From Amphibacillus sp. MSJ-3 (GTDB taxonomy: Bacteria > Bacillota > Bacilli > Bacillales > Amphibacillaceae), in the NCBI RefSeq assembly GCF_018919165.1, contig NZ_JAHLQM010000015.1, positions 1 to 58,580 on the forward strand: a DNA stretch of 58,580 nt, read 5' to 3'. The translations under genes were made by a program, and so were the position numbers. Shown piece by piece: positions 34,858-44,152 of the stretch. How positions within the stretch are numbered: the first letter of the stretch is position 1; each line of letters starts with the position of its first letter. Below the pieces are notes generated by a model. The model did no database searches. It was not told where the DNA came from and worked only from the letters and a program-made list of their open reading frames with translations.

Positions 34858-36420
34858 TTAATCGATTTGAATTAACAAAAGCTCATCAATGATAGGAAGA
34901 TCATTTTTCACTTGTTGTAATAACTGCCGATCTACGTGATGATCTACTTCACAAATTGTAATTGCTGAGCCACCTATTTTTGAGCGTTCATTCAACATTC
35001 TAGCAATATTAAAGCCTTTTTCGTAAAGAAATCTTGATAGGTCAGCGATAACTCCACGACTATCTCTGTGTCTCAATACAAGCGTTGGTTGCTCGCCACT
35101 AAATTTGAGTGGATAATTATCGAGCTCTTGGACTTCAACTTTTCCTCCGCCCAATGAACTTGCTAGTAACTTGATCTTTCTTGATTCACCAGCCAAGTCA
35201 ATTAAAACTGTATTTGGATGGTAGCTTCCTAATACACGTGTCGTAAACGAATACGATAAACCCTGTTCAATAGCGACTTCTTTCGCGTTTGAGATTCGAT
35301 CGTCCATCGTTGTTAATCCAAGCACTCCTGCTAACAAGGCTAGATCCGTCCCATGTCCTTGATATGTTTTAGCAAACGAGCCCATTAAGGTAAAAGTAAC
35401 AGATTGCGGCTTTTCATTTAGCAGTTGGTAGGCAATATTACCAATCCGGACAGCACCTGCTGTGTGAGAACTTGATGGCCCAACCATGATTGGACCGACA
35501 ATATCATAAGCACTATTATACTTTGCAGGGCCACAATCATGTGATTCCGCTTTAAATATTTGATTCTTCAATTTTTGACCTGTCGGTGTTCCGGCTAGTC
35601 CACCAATTCCAGTTTCCCTTAAGGATTCTGGCATCTCTTGACCAACCTCATGCATGACTTGGATAACTTCATCTGGCGGAATAATACTTTTCACACCCGC
35701 TAACGCCATATCTGCTGCTGCTTGGGCTGTAATTGCATGTAATCCATTTCGATAAATGCAAGGAATTTCAACTAAACCAGCAACAGGGTCACATACTAGG
35801 CCAAGTGAATTTTTCAAAGCGATCCCTACCGCGTGACCAACTTGAGTTGGTGTACCTCCTGCTAATTCAACGAGAGCACCTGCAGCCATAGCTGTAGCCG
35901 AGCCAATTTCAGCTTGACAGCCACCGGCAGCACCCGAAATCGATGCTTTGTTAGCAATCACTAATCCCAAGGCCGATGCAGTAAACATGGATTCAATAAT
36001 CTGATCACGCGTAAATCGGCCACTATCCAATGCTTGAACAAGAACGGCTGGTAAAATACCAGCTGAACCAGCCGTCGGTGTCGCAACAATTCGCCCCATC
36101 GCAGCATTCACTTCTGACACGGCTAAAGCATTAGCAGCTGTATGTAAAGTTGTGGGTTCTACAAAAGAATTCTCACTTTGCGCATACTTAAATAAGCGGT
36201 ATCCATCTCCCCCTGATAATCCAGTACGAGACTGAATAGGATTTTGGGTTCCCTTCCGCACTGATTCTTCCATAATATCAAATTGATCTAGCATTTTTTT
36301 AATAATTGCTTCTTTTGCCATCCCCGTTTGTTTAACTTCTTTTTCAATCATTAAAACAGCCAATTTCTTCTGCTGTCTTTCCGCCAAATCAATGATTTCG
36401 TCTAAGTTTGTAAAAGACAT
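34858..36420 (-). CDS. L-serine dehydratase, iron-sulfur type, fused alpha-beta-ACT chain
   Basis: A 520-residue protein that joins both subunits of the [4Fe-4S] L-serine deaminase (serine to pyruvate and ammonia). Residues 1-290 form the alpha (SdaAA-like) part, with cysteines likely to bind the cluster at Cys168 (GGCQAEIGSATAMAAG), Cys210 (LVCDPVAG) and Cys221 (EIPCIYRNG). Residues 303-435 form the beta (SdaAB-like) part, starting YDIVGPIMVGPSSSHTAG. Residues 445-517 form a C-terminal ACT domain. In the well-known single-chain SdaA enzymes the beta part comes first, and in Bacillus the subunits are separate genes. The alpha-first order is unusual. A TSUP transporter gene lies 48 bases upstream in the same direction. 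Confidence 0.92.
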   Translation of the reverse strand: MSFTNLDEIIDLAERQQKKLAVLMIEKEVKQTGMAKEAIIKKMLDQFDIMEESVRKGTQNPIQSRTGLSGGDGYRLFKYAQSENSFVEPTTLHTAANALAVSEVNAAMGRIVATPTAGSAGILPAVLVQALDSGRFTRDQIIESMFTASALGLVIANKASISGAAGGCQAEIGSATAMAAGALVELAGGTPTQVGHAVGIALKNSLGLVCDPVAGLVEIPCIYRNGLHAITAQAAADMALAGVKSIIPPDEVIQVMHEVGQEMPESLRETGIGGLAGTPTGQKLKNQIFKAESHDCGPAKYNSAYDIVGPIMVGPSSSHTAGAVRIGNIAYQLLNEKPQSVTFTLMGSFAKTYQGHGTDLALLAGVLGLTTMDDRISNAKEVAIEQGLSYSFTTRVLGSYHPNTVLIDLAGESRKIKLLASSLGGGKVEVQELDNYPLKFSGEQPTLVLRHRDSRGVIADLSRFLYEKGFNIARMLNERSKIGGSAITICEVDHHVDRQLLQQVKNDLPIIDELLLIQID

Positions 36421-36468
36421 GATGTCACTCCTAATTTTACAGTCTCTCTATTTAGTATTTTTTTAAAT

Positions 36469-37218
36469 TTAAGCCCCACTTAATAAGAGAATAAACCCTA
36501 AAAACAGAATAAAAATAAACAACAGCATTTGAAATCGATGAATTGGTAAGCGCTGTCGAATGGACTTACCCACTCGATATGCAAGATAAATGGCCGGTAA
36601 TGAAGCAAGATAATAGACAAATAACTCACCCGTCCATAAACCTCCCAATGCTTGCCCAAGAACAATGGAAATACTTGAAATAATAAAATGACTTTGCAAA
36701 GTACTATGGAAAGTTTTCATCTCTAAATCGGTAAAGGTTCCATAAATAACAATCGGAATCCCATTCATATTATAAGCACTTCCTAATGCACCCGATAAAA
36801 ATCCAAAAGGAAGCGCAAGTAGGTTGCTTTCCTTCCATCGATCTGGTAATTCTAAATCAAGCCTTTGTTTGACCAGTGAGTAGACACCATAAACGAGCAA
36901 AAAGAGGCCTAAAACTTGTGTCACCTTTTCTTGAGGTACATTAATCACTAAATAAAGACCAATCGGAATACCAGCATACATACTAATTAAAAGAAGGAAG
37001 AGAATCCGTTTATTAATATATTTCCATGCCGAAAATATTGCCATTAGACCGACAGAGAAACCAGTTAAGCCAATTAAAGAAATAGCTGTATTAATCGGTA
37101 ACGGAAGTAAAGCTAATAAAGGCATCGAAACAACTGAATCTCCAAATCCAAATGTAGATCGTGTTAGAGAGCCTAAGAAGACGACTAAAACAACTAAAAT
37201 TATTATTGAACTATCCAT
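36469..37218 (-). CDS. TSUP-family (TauE/SafE) membrane transporter
   Basis: A 249-residue integral membrane protein with about eight hydrophobic segments in two related halves. The FGFGDSVVSMPLLALLPLPINTAISL segment at residues 22-47 and the LALPFGFLSGALGSAYNMNGIPIVIYG segment at about 133-159 are the repeated motifs of the TSUP family. Family members export sulfite, sulfoacetate or other small organic anions, and the substrate cannot be read here. It may be cotranscribed with the serine dehydratase. Confidence 0.87.
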   Translation of the reverse strand: MDSSIIILVVLVVFLGSLTRSTFGFGDSVVSMPLLALLPLPINTAISLIGLTGFSVGLMAIFSAWKYINKRILFLLLISMYAGIPIGLYLVINVPQEKVTQVLGLFLLVYGVYSLVKQRLDLELPDRWKESNLLALPFGFLSGALGSAYNMNGIPIVIYGTFTDLEMKTFHSTLQSHFIISSISIVLGQALGGLWTGELFVYYLASLPAIYLAYRVGKSIRQRLPIHRFQMLLFIFILFLGFILLLSGA

Positions 37219-37315
37219 AAAAAAGCTCCCTTTTCAAATGATACTATAGTTATTATTATAACATGTTGGCGCTGACTACTCTATGTTTAACAACATTATC
37301 AGCTATCGCCTTTCA

Positions 37316-37352
37316 ACAAAAAAAGCTAGCTTTGATTGCCTAGCTTTTTTTA
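37316..37352 (-). terminator. Terminator after the ROK kinase gene
   Basis: On the minus strand AAGCTAG pairs with CTAGCTT around a 10-base loop and is followed by a T-run. Confidence 0.75.
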
Positions 37353-37359
37353 GTTATAT

Positions 37360-38253
37360 TTATTCAATTGATTCATGTTGTAGCAAGTAATGATATAAGG
37401 CTCCATATAAATTAGCCGAACTATTAAAGTGACAAGTCACTATTTTTGGTCTAGCCATATGATGTGGATTCTCTCGTTTAATCAGTTCAATCGCTTCATT
37501 AATTCCTTGTAAAAAAGCGGGTTGAATACTGATGCCACCACCAATTGCAAAAACATCTGGATCAATAATATATTGTAAATTAAGAATTTGAATAGCAACA
37601 TTTTTACAAAAATGATTAAAAACTTCAAGAGCTTCCGGATCTTTCGCATTAATATATTCAAAAGCTCCGATACCATCATTTTCATCTAAACCTTTTAGTT
37701 TTGCGATCTCATTAACCATATCAGAAGCTGAACAAGCTGGGCCAACAAATTCCGCATGATTAGTCTCATGATTGAAAGTTTCCATCACATAGCTTTGTTC
37801 ACCTGCTTCTAGATTAGCACCTCGATGGAGTTTACCGTCAATAATAATTCCACCACCAACTCCTGTACCAAATGTAAGTACGATACTATGGCGATAGTCC
37901 TTTACACTGCCTTGCCATCTTTCAGCAAGGGCTGCACATTTCCCATCATTCTCAATGGAGACAGGAAGGCCACAACTTTCACTTAACATCTGAGCAATAT
38001 TTTTTTCATGAAGGTATGTCAAAGCGCCACCATAATAAACCATTCCAGTATCAATATCAATTGTGCCTGGGCAGCTTATCGCTATTCCTTTAATCTCTTC
38101 TGGTGTTTGGTGATAAACTTCTACCATTTTTTCGACTAAGTATTCAGCACTATCATAAGGCGTCGGGAATTTACCTTGCTCAACCTGTCTACCTGAACGT
38201 TCCATCCACGCATATTTAACAAATGTCCCACCTATATCAAAACCGAGGTACAT
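37360..38253 (-). CDS. ROK-family sugar kinase
   Basis: About 297 residues from the ATG at 38253, preferred over one five codons upstream because GAGG is at proper spacing and FDIGGTFVKYAW then starts at residue 4. The N-terminal phosphate loop DIGGTFVK, GIAISCPGTIDIDTGMVYYGG, VSIENDGKCAALAERWQG with the catalytic Asp, and VLTFGTGVGGGIIIDGKLHRGANLEAGEQSYV are standard. The zinc-binding CxCGxxGC motif of many ROK kinases and repressors is absent, as in the beta-glucoside/N-acetylmannosamine-type ROK kinases of some Firmicutes. Substrate unknown. There is no HTH, so it is not a regulator. It is a single gene downstream of a TetR gene. Confidence 0.88.
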   Translation of the reverse strand: MYLGFDIGGTFVKYAWMERSGRQVEQGKFPTPYDSAEYLVEKMVEVYHQTPEEIKGIAISCPGTIDIDTGMVYYGGALTYLHEKNIAQMLSESCGLPVSIENDGKCAALAERWQGSVKDYRHSIVLTFGTGVGGGIIIDGKLHRGANLEAGEQSYVMETFNHETNHAEFVGPACSASDMVNEIAKLKGLDENDGIGAFEYINAKDPEALEVFNHFCKNVAIQILNLQYIIDPDVFAIGGGISIQPAFLQGINEAIELIKRENPHHMARPKIVTCHFNSSANLYGALYHYLLQHESIE

Positions 38254-38344
38254 CTTAACAAACCTCATTTCATTATGTTCTTTTCCCTATTATATCGTTA
38301 AGCTAAATTTTTTAATAGTACTAATCATTGATAAAATCGAGTTA

Positions 38345-38944
38345 CTATTTCCCTTTTGGTGCAATCCCTTTTATTAGTATCTCTGTCCACTCTTCTGTAT
38401 ACGGGACAACCCTTTCGTATATTTGTGGATTTGAGATTCCCTCAACCGTTGCTTGAAAATAAAGCAATAAAAATTCATCAGAATATTTTAAATCTACCTT
38501 TCCTTCTTTGCGTCCACGATGAAATAAATCTAACATCATCCGATAATTTTCATCAATATATTGTTGCATCATTATCGATAATCCACTCTCATTTTTCTCA
38601 GTTAGATAGGCCATCATTGTAGAATAAAATTGTTTGTTAATTGTATTTAAAAAGTGAATCTTACTTTGAGCCAATCTAATCAACGTTTCTTCAAACGGTT
38701 TATTCTCATTAATAATTCGCTCCGCACTTGCTATCATTTGTGCCATAAAGAATTCAAATACTTCATGAATTAAATTATCTTTGTTGGTAAAGTACTTGAA
38801 AATTGTTGCCTTCGCAACGTCAGCGTGTTGAGCGATCTCATCCATCGTTACATGTCTTATATCCTCTTCCTTATTCATCAATTCAAAGGCCGACTGCAAA
38901 ACACTCTGCTTTTTTTCTTCTGTTCGTTTCTCAAACCCATTCAC
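38345..38944 (-). CDS. TetR-family repressor, probably of the divergent ABC exporter
   Basis: A 199-residue protein with an N-terminal TetR helix-turn-helix: VTMDEIAQHADVAKATIFKYFTNKDNLIHEVFEFF at residues 33-67. The ligand-binding region is all-helical, with no informative motif. It is divergent from an ABC exporter pair (39179-41702), and the 234-base gap holds two palindromes near the exporter promoter. TetR genes in such pairs usually repress the exporter and respond to its substrate. Confidence 0.88.
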   Translation of the reverse strand: MNGFEKRTEEKKQSVLQSAFELMNKEEDIRHVTMDEIAQHADVAKATIFKYFTNKDNLIHEVFEFFMAQMIASAERIINENKPFEETLIRLAQSKIHFLNTINKQFYSTMMAYLTEKNESGLSIMMQQYIDENYRMMLDLFHRGRKEGKVDLKYSDEFLLLYFQATVEGISNPQIYERVVPYTEEWTEILIKGIAPKGK

Positions 38945-39086
38945 TTACATGACCCGCTTTCTATACCTCATTCGCTTTAGGATAATCTAACTTCCATTTC
39001 TGACTATATTATATACAGTTAGATATGAACTATCAAATATAAAAAAGTATTTATATTGTTGATTACATTGAATAGTAATGATAGTA

Positions 39087-39138
39087 TTGAACTAATAGTT
39101 GTAATATAGTATAAAACTTGTTGAATAAGTGAATTCAC
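39087..39138 (+). promoter_or_regulatory. Promoter and candidate TetR operators of the ABC exporter
   Basis: TTGAAC (39087-39092) and TATAAA (39110-39115) form a promoter with a 17-base spacer. The palindrome AACTAATAGTT (39090-39100) overlaps the -35, and a perfect palindrome GTGAATTCAC (39129-39138) lies just downstream. Either could bind the divergent TetR protein. Confidence 0.55.
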
Positions 39139-39178
39139 AATTAGATAAAATTAAAACTTAAAATGAGGGAGTGTCAAG

Positions 39179-40063
39179 ATGATGTCTGAAATTGCTATTT
39201 TAAAAGGTTTACAGAAGAACTTCGGGAAATTTCAAGCTTTAAGTGATGTAACCTTTACCGTAAACCCTGGTGAAGTTGTTGGTTTTATTGGTCCGAATGG
39301 AGCAGGTAAATCAACTACGATTCGGATTTTATTAGGTATTATTAAACGGGATGCAGGTGAAGCAAAGATTTTTGGAAAAGACGTTTGGCGGGATAGTCTC
39401 GAAATTCATAAACGAGTTTCATATGTTCCTGGTGATGTTTCTCTTTGGGGAAATTTAACAGGTGGCGAGATTATCGATTTATTCCTTAAATTACACGGTG
39501 GTGGTGACAAACAAAAACGAGATGAGCTAATCAAACGCTTTGAGTTAGATCCTAAGAAAAAAGCTAAGGGATACTCGAAAGGTAATCGTCAAAAGGTTGG
39601 TTTGATCGCTGCATTATCTGTTGATTCTGATTTTTATATTTTTGATGAGCCAACTTCAGGGCTTGATCCTTTAATGGAATCTGTGTTTCAAGATGAAGTA
39701 GAAAAAATTAAACAGAAAGGGAAGGCAATCTTGCTTTCTTCACATATTTTAAGTGAAGTGGAGCGGTTAGCAGATAAAGTTGTCATCATTAGACAAGGGA
39801 AAATTGTTGAAACAGGTACTCTTGACGAATTACGCCACTTAACTCGTTCAACAGTAACCTTAACTACAAAAGATGATATTTCACAAATGGCCTCTCTTAT
39901 CGGTGTCCACGACTTTATTCAAAAGGATAATCAAGCGACATTCTCTGCAGACAATCGTTACATTAATGACATTCTCAAGCAAGCAACGACATTAGGTATT
40001 CAAAAGTTTGAAGCTGTTCCGCCAACTTTAGAAGATCTGTTCATGCGCCATTATGAAGGATAA
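39179..40063 (+). CDS. ABC exporter ATPase
   Basis: A 294-residue ABC-2-type ATPase with Walker A GPNGAGKSTTIR near residues 37-48, a signature segment YSKGNRQKVGLIAAL in place of LSGGQ, Walker B FYIFDEPTSGLDP and switch His in LLSSHILSEVERLADK. C-terminal residues 215-294 form the small domain common to drug- or polyketide-export ATPases. It starts MMSEIAILKGLQKNFGKF behind GAGGGAG. It is followed 25 bases later by the permease and is divergent from the TetR gene. Confidence 0.92.
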   Translation: MMSEIAILKGLQKNFGKFQALSDVTFTVNPGEVVGFIGPNGAGKSTTIRILLGIIKRDAGEAKIFGKDVWRDSLEIHKRVSYVPGDVSLWGNLTGGEIIDLFLKLHGGGDKQKRDELIKRFELDPKKKAKGYSKGNRQKVGLIAALSVDSDFYIFDEPTSGLDPLMESVFQDEVEKIKQKGKAILLSSHILSEVERLADKVVIIRQGKIVETGTLDELRHLTRSTVTLTTKDDISQMASLIGVHDFIQKDNQATFSADNRYINDILKQATTLGIQKFEAVPPTLEDLFMRHYEG

Positions 40064-40088
40064 GTATTGATACGGAGGTGGAGATATA

Positions 40089-41702
40089 ATGCAAGAGAAA
40101 TTTGCACGTTGGTATACGCTATTTTTACAACATATAAAACGGGATTGGAAAAAAATAATCATTTGGATTTTAGGTGTTGGCCTATTTTCAGCAGGCTTTG
40201 TTCCTGTCTTTGAAGAAATCGCAAAAGGGCAAGGGTTAATCGGTATGTTTGAAACATTGCAAAATCCGGCCATGGTCTCAATTGTTGGACCGACTCCAAT
40301 TGAAACAGCTTCTGATTATACAATTGGTGCGATGTATGCACATGAAATGTTACTGTTTTGTGGATTGTTTGCGATGATTATCGCCGCACTACATGTGGTT
40401 GAGCACACCCGAAAGGAAGAGGATCTTGGTTTAACAGAGCTTATTCGCTCATTTCAAATTGGACGGCAAGCAAATTCATTTGCAACGATTATAGAAGTTC
40501 TTTTAATTAATACCTTACTCGCTTTTTTAATTGGTGGGATGTTAGCAAGCTTTGGTACGGATACAATTTCTGTTCAAGGTTCATTTTTATTTGGAATATC
40601 TGTAGCAATCGCTGGGCTAATTGGGGCGGCAATTGCACTTGTAATGGCACAAATTATGCCAAATTCAGCTGGTGCCATAGGTTCAACGCTCGGAATTATC
40701 GGACTTCTTTATATTACACGTGCAACAACAGATATTTCGAATATTACTCTCTCTATGTATAACCCGCTAGGCTGGTTATATTTAACCTACCCCTTTACTA
40801 AAAACAATTGGTTACCAATCTTTCTAGCCTTGGGTTTTTCTATTATAATGGTGATCATTGCCTTTGCCTTAGAAGGGCGACGTGACATGGGAGCTGGTTA
40901 TCTTCCTGAAAAAGAAGGACGTGTATCAGCAAAGAAATCCTTGCTTTCTGTTCACGGTCTATTTATCAAAATAAATAAAGGTGTCATCATAAGTTGGCTC
41001 ATCTCATTTCTTATTTTAGGAGCTGCCTATGGTTCGATTTATGGTGATATGCAATCATTCCTTGAAAGTAATGCATTATTACAGCAGATGTTTACTCAAT
41101 CTGGTTTCTCAATTGAAGCATCGTTTACAGCTACGATTATGATGGTGATGATAGGATTAGTTGTTATTTTACCCATTGCGATCATCAACAAACTGTTCTC
41201 AGTAGAACATCGACTCTATTTAAGTCAACTTCATGCGACAAAAGTGACTCGTGGCCAATTATATTGGACCAATATTGGTTTAGCAATTGTCACAGGTATC
41301 GTAGGAATTTTATTAGCTGTAGGCGGTCTTGGTGGTACCGCACTTGCCGTTATGGGAAATCAGACAACGATGAGCCTGACTGATTTCCTTGTAGCAGGTT
41401 TTAACTTCTTTCCAGTTGTCTTATTTTTTACTGCTCTAGCTGCCTTAGCTCTTGGTTGGGCACCTAAATTAGGGAAATTTATATACGCCTATCTTGGTTA
41501 TTCTTTTATCTTAACTTACTTTTCTGGTATTTTAGATTTACCAAATTGGTTTTTAAAAACAGCGATACAAAGTTGGATTCCACAAATGCCGGTTGAATCA
41601 TTTGAACTGATGACATTTATTGTAATCACTGCTCTGAGTATCGGCATGATGGTGTTCGGTTATTTTGGCTATAAGAACCGAGACATGCTTGAAGGTGCTT
41701 AA
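40089..41702 (+). CDS. ABC exporter permease (COG3559-like)
   Basis: A 537-residue membrane protein with about twelve hydrophobic segments in two halves of six, separated by a charged loop near residues 262-290 (LEGRRDMGAGYLPEKEGRVSAKK). This two-halved architecture is that of the exporter permeases once described as polyketide-antibiotic exporters. The second half has ISWLISFLILGAAYGSIYGDMQSF and the VEHRLYLSQLHATKVTRGQLYW segment. Together with the ATPase it forms a likely drug or toxic-lipid efflux pump under TetR control. Confidence 0.88.
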   Translation: MQEKFARWYTLFLQHIKRDWKKIIIWILGVGLFSAGFVPVFEEIAKGQGLIGMFETLQNPAMVSIVGPTPIETASDYTIGAMYAHEMLLFCGLFAMIIAALHVVEHTRKEEDLGLTELIRSFQIGRQANSFATIIEVLLINTLLAFLIGGMLASFGTDTISVQGSFLFGISVAIAGLIGAAIALVMAQIMPNSAGAIGSTLGIIGLLYITRATTDISNITLSMYNPLGWLYLTYPFTKNNWLPIFLALGFSIIMVIIAFALEGRRDMGAGYLPEKEGRVSAKKSLLSVHGLFIKINKGVIISWLISFLILGAAYGSIYGDMQSFLESNALLQQMFTQSGFSIEASFTATIMMVMIGLVVILPIAIINKLFSVEHRLYLSQLHATKVTRGQLYWTNIGLAIVTGIVGILLAVGGLGGTALAVMGNQTTMSLTDFLVAGFNFFPVVLFFTALAALALGWAPKLGKFIYAYLGYSFILTYFSGILDLPNWFLKTAIQSWIPQMPVESFELMTFIVITALSIGMMVFGYFGYKNRDMLEGA

Positions 41703-41743
41703 GCTATAACACCAACAAGGGATTAGCCAAGAAAAATCAGATA

Positions 41744-41779
41744 AAAGGTTCACTTGCCTAGCTAAGCAAGTGAACCTTT
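41744..41779. terminator. Bidirectional terminator between two ABC loci
   Basis: AAAGGTTCACTTGC pairs with GCAAGTGAACCTTT, with a CTAGCTAA loop, between convergent genes. Confidence 0.8.
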
Positions 41780-41789
41780 CTGTAATTTT

Positions 41790-42866
41790 TTATTTTGTCC
41801 GCTCCATTAAATTAAGACCAATTCCCATAAATAGAACACCCATTAATAATAACATTGAAATCGGCTGAAGAATATCAATTACTCTTGCGTTATATAACAT
41901 CGCATCTTTTAATGCTTTTATTCCATAATAAATTGGTGTTATTTTTGCCAATGCGATTAGGAAATTGTTCGTCACCAATTCAAGTGGCCAAAATGCACCT
42001 CCGAGCATTGCAAACGCTGTTGATACAATCGGAATCACAGCCTGTAATTGCTGCGGGGAATTTATTAATGCAATAATCAACATACCTAGAGCGACTGAAG
42101 CAAAGATAAATGCCATCACTGTTACTAAAATAGATAGGTATTGATCGCCAAAATGATAGTTAAGTAGCTGATCAAAAATAACAAAGCAAATGCCTATTTG
42201 AAGTACACCTAGCGAAAAATAATGCAGTAGTTGACCAACATAAATACTGCTTTTCTTTAGTGGTGTAATGATTAATCGATCCCAGGTTCCTGTTCTTTTT
42301 TCTACCGCGATATTCATCATGCCGAATAAAACAGTATAAAGAGCAAAATATAATGTCATACCGGAAACGATATGCGCTCCTTCTTCATTACTATTTGAAA
42401 CAGAATTTGCTAAACTTTCTGATTCAATCGTTAAATAGTTTTTCAGTTCGATTGATCGATCAGGGAACTGTTGAGCCATTTCTCTTATTCTTAACTTCGT
42501 CCGATAAACCTGTTCAACATGTTGGTTAACAGCATTGATGAAAAAGGAGTCCTGACCAACTAAATACTGATAATGATCGTGATTTAATTCAAGTGCATAA
42601 GTAATCTGACTCATTTGCAGTTGGTTCTCAATTGTTGCTCGATCACTTGCTTCAAACTCAAAGTGATTTCCATCATTTAGATCATCGATCCACTCATCTA
42701 GCTCAGATTCGGTTAATTGATCACTAAACGTTTGGACTGTGATCGTTTGCTCACCCTGTGTTCCACCGATAAAAAAGACGAATAAAATGGTCATCGTAAT
42801 AAAAGATAAGACAAGGATTGGTTCTCTTTTTAATCGTAACCATTGTAAATTAAAGACAGACCACAT
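41790..42866 (-). CDS. ABC-2 permease, second of pair (LnrN/YfiN-like)
   Basis: A 358-residue ABC-2 permease: an N-terminal membrane helix (residues 15-33), a large extracytoplasmic loop to about residue 165, and five more helices containing VEKRTGTWDRLIITPLKKSSIYVGQLL and the C-terminal AMLGGAFWPLELV motif. These features are standard for ABC2_membrane_3 permeases. It starts one base inside the previous permease's stop, so the two are translationally coupled and likely form a heterodimer. Last gene of the five-gene locus HK-RR-ATPase-permease-permease. Confidence 0.88.
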   Translation of the reverse strand: MWSVFNLQWLRLKREPILVLSFITMTILFVFFIGGTQGEQTITVQTFSDQLTESELDEWIDDLNDGNHFEFEASDRATIENQLQMSQITYALELNHDHYQYLVGQDSFFINAVNQHVEQVYRTKLRIREMAQQFPDRSIELKNYLTIESESLANSVSNSNEEGAHIVSGMTLYFALYTVLFGMMNIAVEKRTGTWDRLIITPLKKSSIYVGQLLHYFSLGVLQIGICFVIFDQLLNYHFGDQYLSILVTVMAFIFASVALGMLIIALINSPQQLQAVIPIVSTAFAMLGGAFWPLELVTNNFLIALAKITPIYYGIKALKDAMLYNARVIDILQPISMLLLMGVLFMGIGLNLMERTK

Positions 42867-44140
42867 TAGATTAACCTCCTCTTCGGAAAGATTGCTACCG
42901 CTAAACTAATAAACAGAACGGCCATCAGAAGAACGCGATAAATCATCGGTAAAAAGTCATTTATATTAAACCCCTGTATTAATTGAAGATAGGCAGTCAT
43001 CATCGCGCCATTAGGTGTCAAATTTCCAAGTTCCCGCATTAACGGTGAGAATTGTTCAATAGGTGATAAACTTCCTCCAAGAAAAGCAAAGATGACAACG
43101 GCACCGCCTGAGAAAAACCCTGAAATCGCATCGTTATTAAATTGAATCGCAATTGCAGTCATAAATGCCGCTAAGCCACCGATAACAAGCGAGAAAACAA
43201 ATGAAATGATTGCTAAGCTTACCCAAAACTCCACACTCGTTCCTGTGAAAGTCTGGAATAACAGTGTTGATGCAATGAATAGAATTGTTAATTGGACTAG
43301 TGTTAAAATAACTGCTGAAATAACTTTACTTAATAAGTAGTTCAACGGACGCTCGCCTGTCATCATTAATCTAGCAAACATATGATTCTTTTTTTCCTTA
43401 AACGCATTACTTGATACTGTTGATGCTACATAGAGAGCAAACATTACAGCCATCCCAATCGTATAGTATTGAAAGGCGGAAACAGGTTTTCCTGTTGAAA
43501 AATGAGTGATCGTACCAAAGTTTTCTTCTGAGATCGTTGTCTCTACTGTCTCTCCCTCTGTTGCAAAGGCGATCGACAACTCTAAATTATATTGATCTGA
43601 AAAACTAGTTAAAATCCCTTCAACAATTGTTGCTTGAATTTGTTCATGATCCTGAACAAAGAGTCCAATATCTGCCTCTGTTTCTTCCTCAAAATAAAAA
43701 GCGAATAATGTGTGATAAGAAAATTGTTCTGGAATCGTAATCACCGCTAAAACTTCATCCGTAGTTAAAGCTTCTTCCGCCTGCTCCTGATCATAGTTTT
43801 CTTTTAAATCGATCATGTCACTCAGTTCCGGAGAACGAAGAACAGTTTCTAAGCTAGCTACTGGATCAATCTCTTCAGCATTGATAATCATTTGCTCAAT
43901 CGCTTGTTCAGGTATTCCTTCAGCAGTTAGATCCTTTCGAAATTGCTCGAGATCCTGTTCAAGATCATTTTCAATGATAAGTGCTACAGGAATGGGGTCC
44001 ATGTCTACAGTACCAAACATAATACTCCCTAAAGCAAAACCCAAGATTGTAATTAAAACCATTGGCATGACAAGCAAAATTAGAAATTCCGAACGGTCAC
44101 GAGAAATCGTTAAAAAGTCTTTTTTAATTAAATTCCACAT
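42866..44140 (-). CDS. ABC-2 permease, first of pair (LnrM/YfiM-like)
   Basis: A 424-residue ABC-2 permease with the N-terminal helix FLILLVMPMVLITILGFALG, a large acidic extracytoplasmic domain at about 40-225 and five or six C-terminal helices. It includes FKEKKNHMFARLMMTGERPLNYLLSKVISA and FLGGSLSPIEQFSPLMRELGNLTPNG, the last motif typical of these exporters. It lies 12 bases after the ATPase gene. The acidic extracytoplasmic loop is rich in Glu/Asp, as expected of salt-adapted organisms. Confidence 0.88.
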   Translation of the reverse strand: MWNLIKKDFLTISRDRSEFLILLVMPMVLITILGFALGSIMFGTVDMDPIPVALIIENDLEQDLEQFRKDLTAEGIPEQAIEQMIINAEEIDPVASLETVLRSPELSDMIDLKENYDQEQAEEALTTDEVLAVITIPEQFSYHTLFAFYFEEETEADIGLFVQDHEQIQATIVEGILTSFSDQYNLELSIAFATEGETVETTISEENFGTITHFSTGKPVSAFQYYTIGMAVMFALYVASTVSSNAFKEKKNHMFARLMMTGERPLNYLLSKVISAVILTLVQLTILFIASTLLFQTFTGTSVEFWVSLAIISFVFSLVIGGLAAFMTAIAIQFNNDAISGFFSGGAVVIFAFLGGSLSPIEQFSPLMRELGNLTPNGAMMTAYLQLIQGFNINDFLPMIYRVLLMAVLFISLAVAIFPKRRLI

Positions 44141-44152
44141 CCGCCCAGCCTC

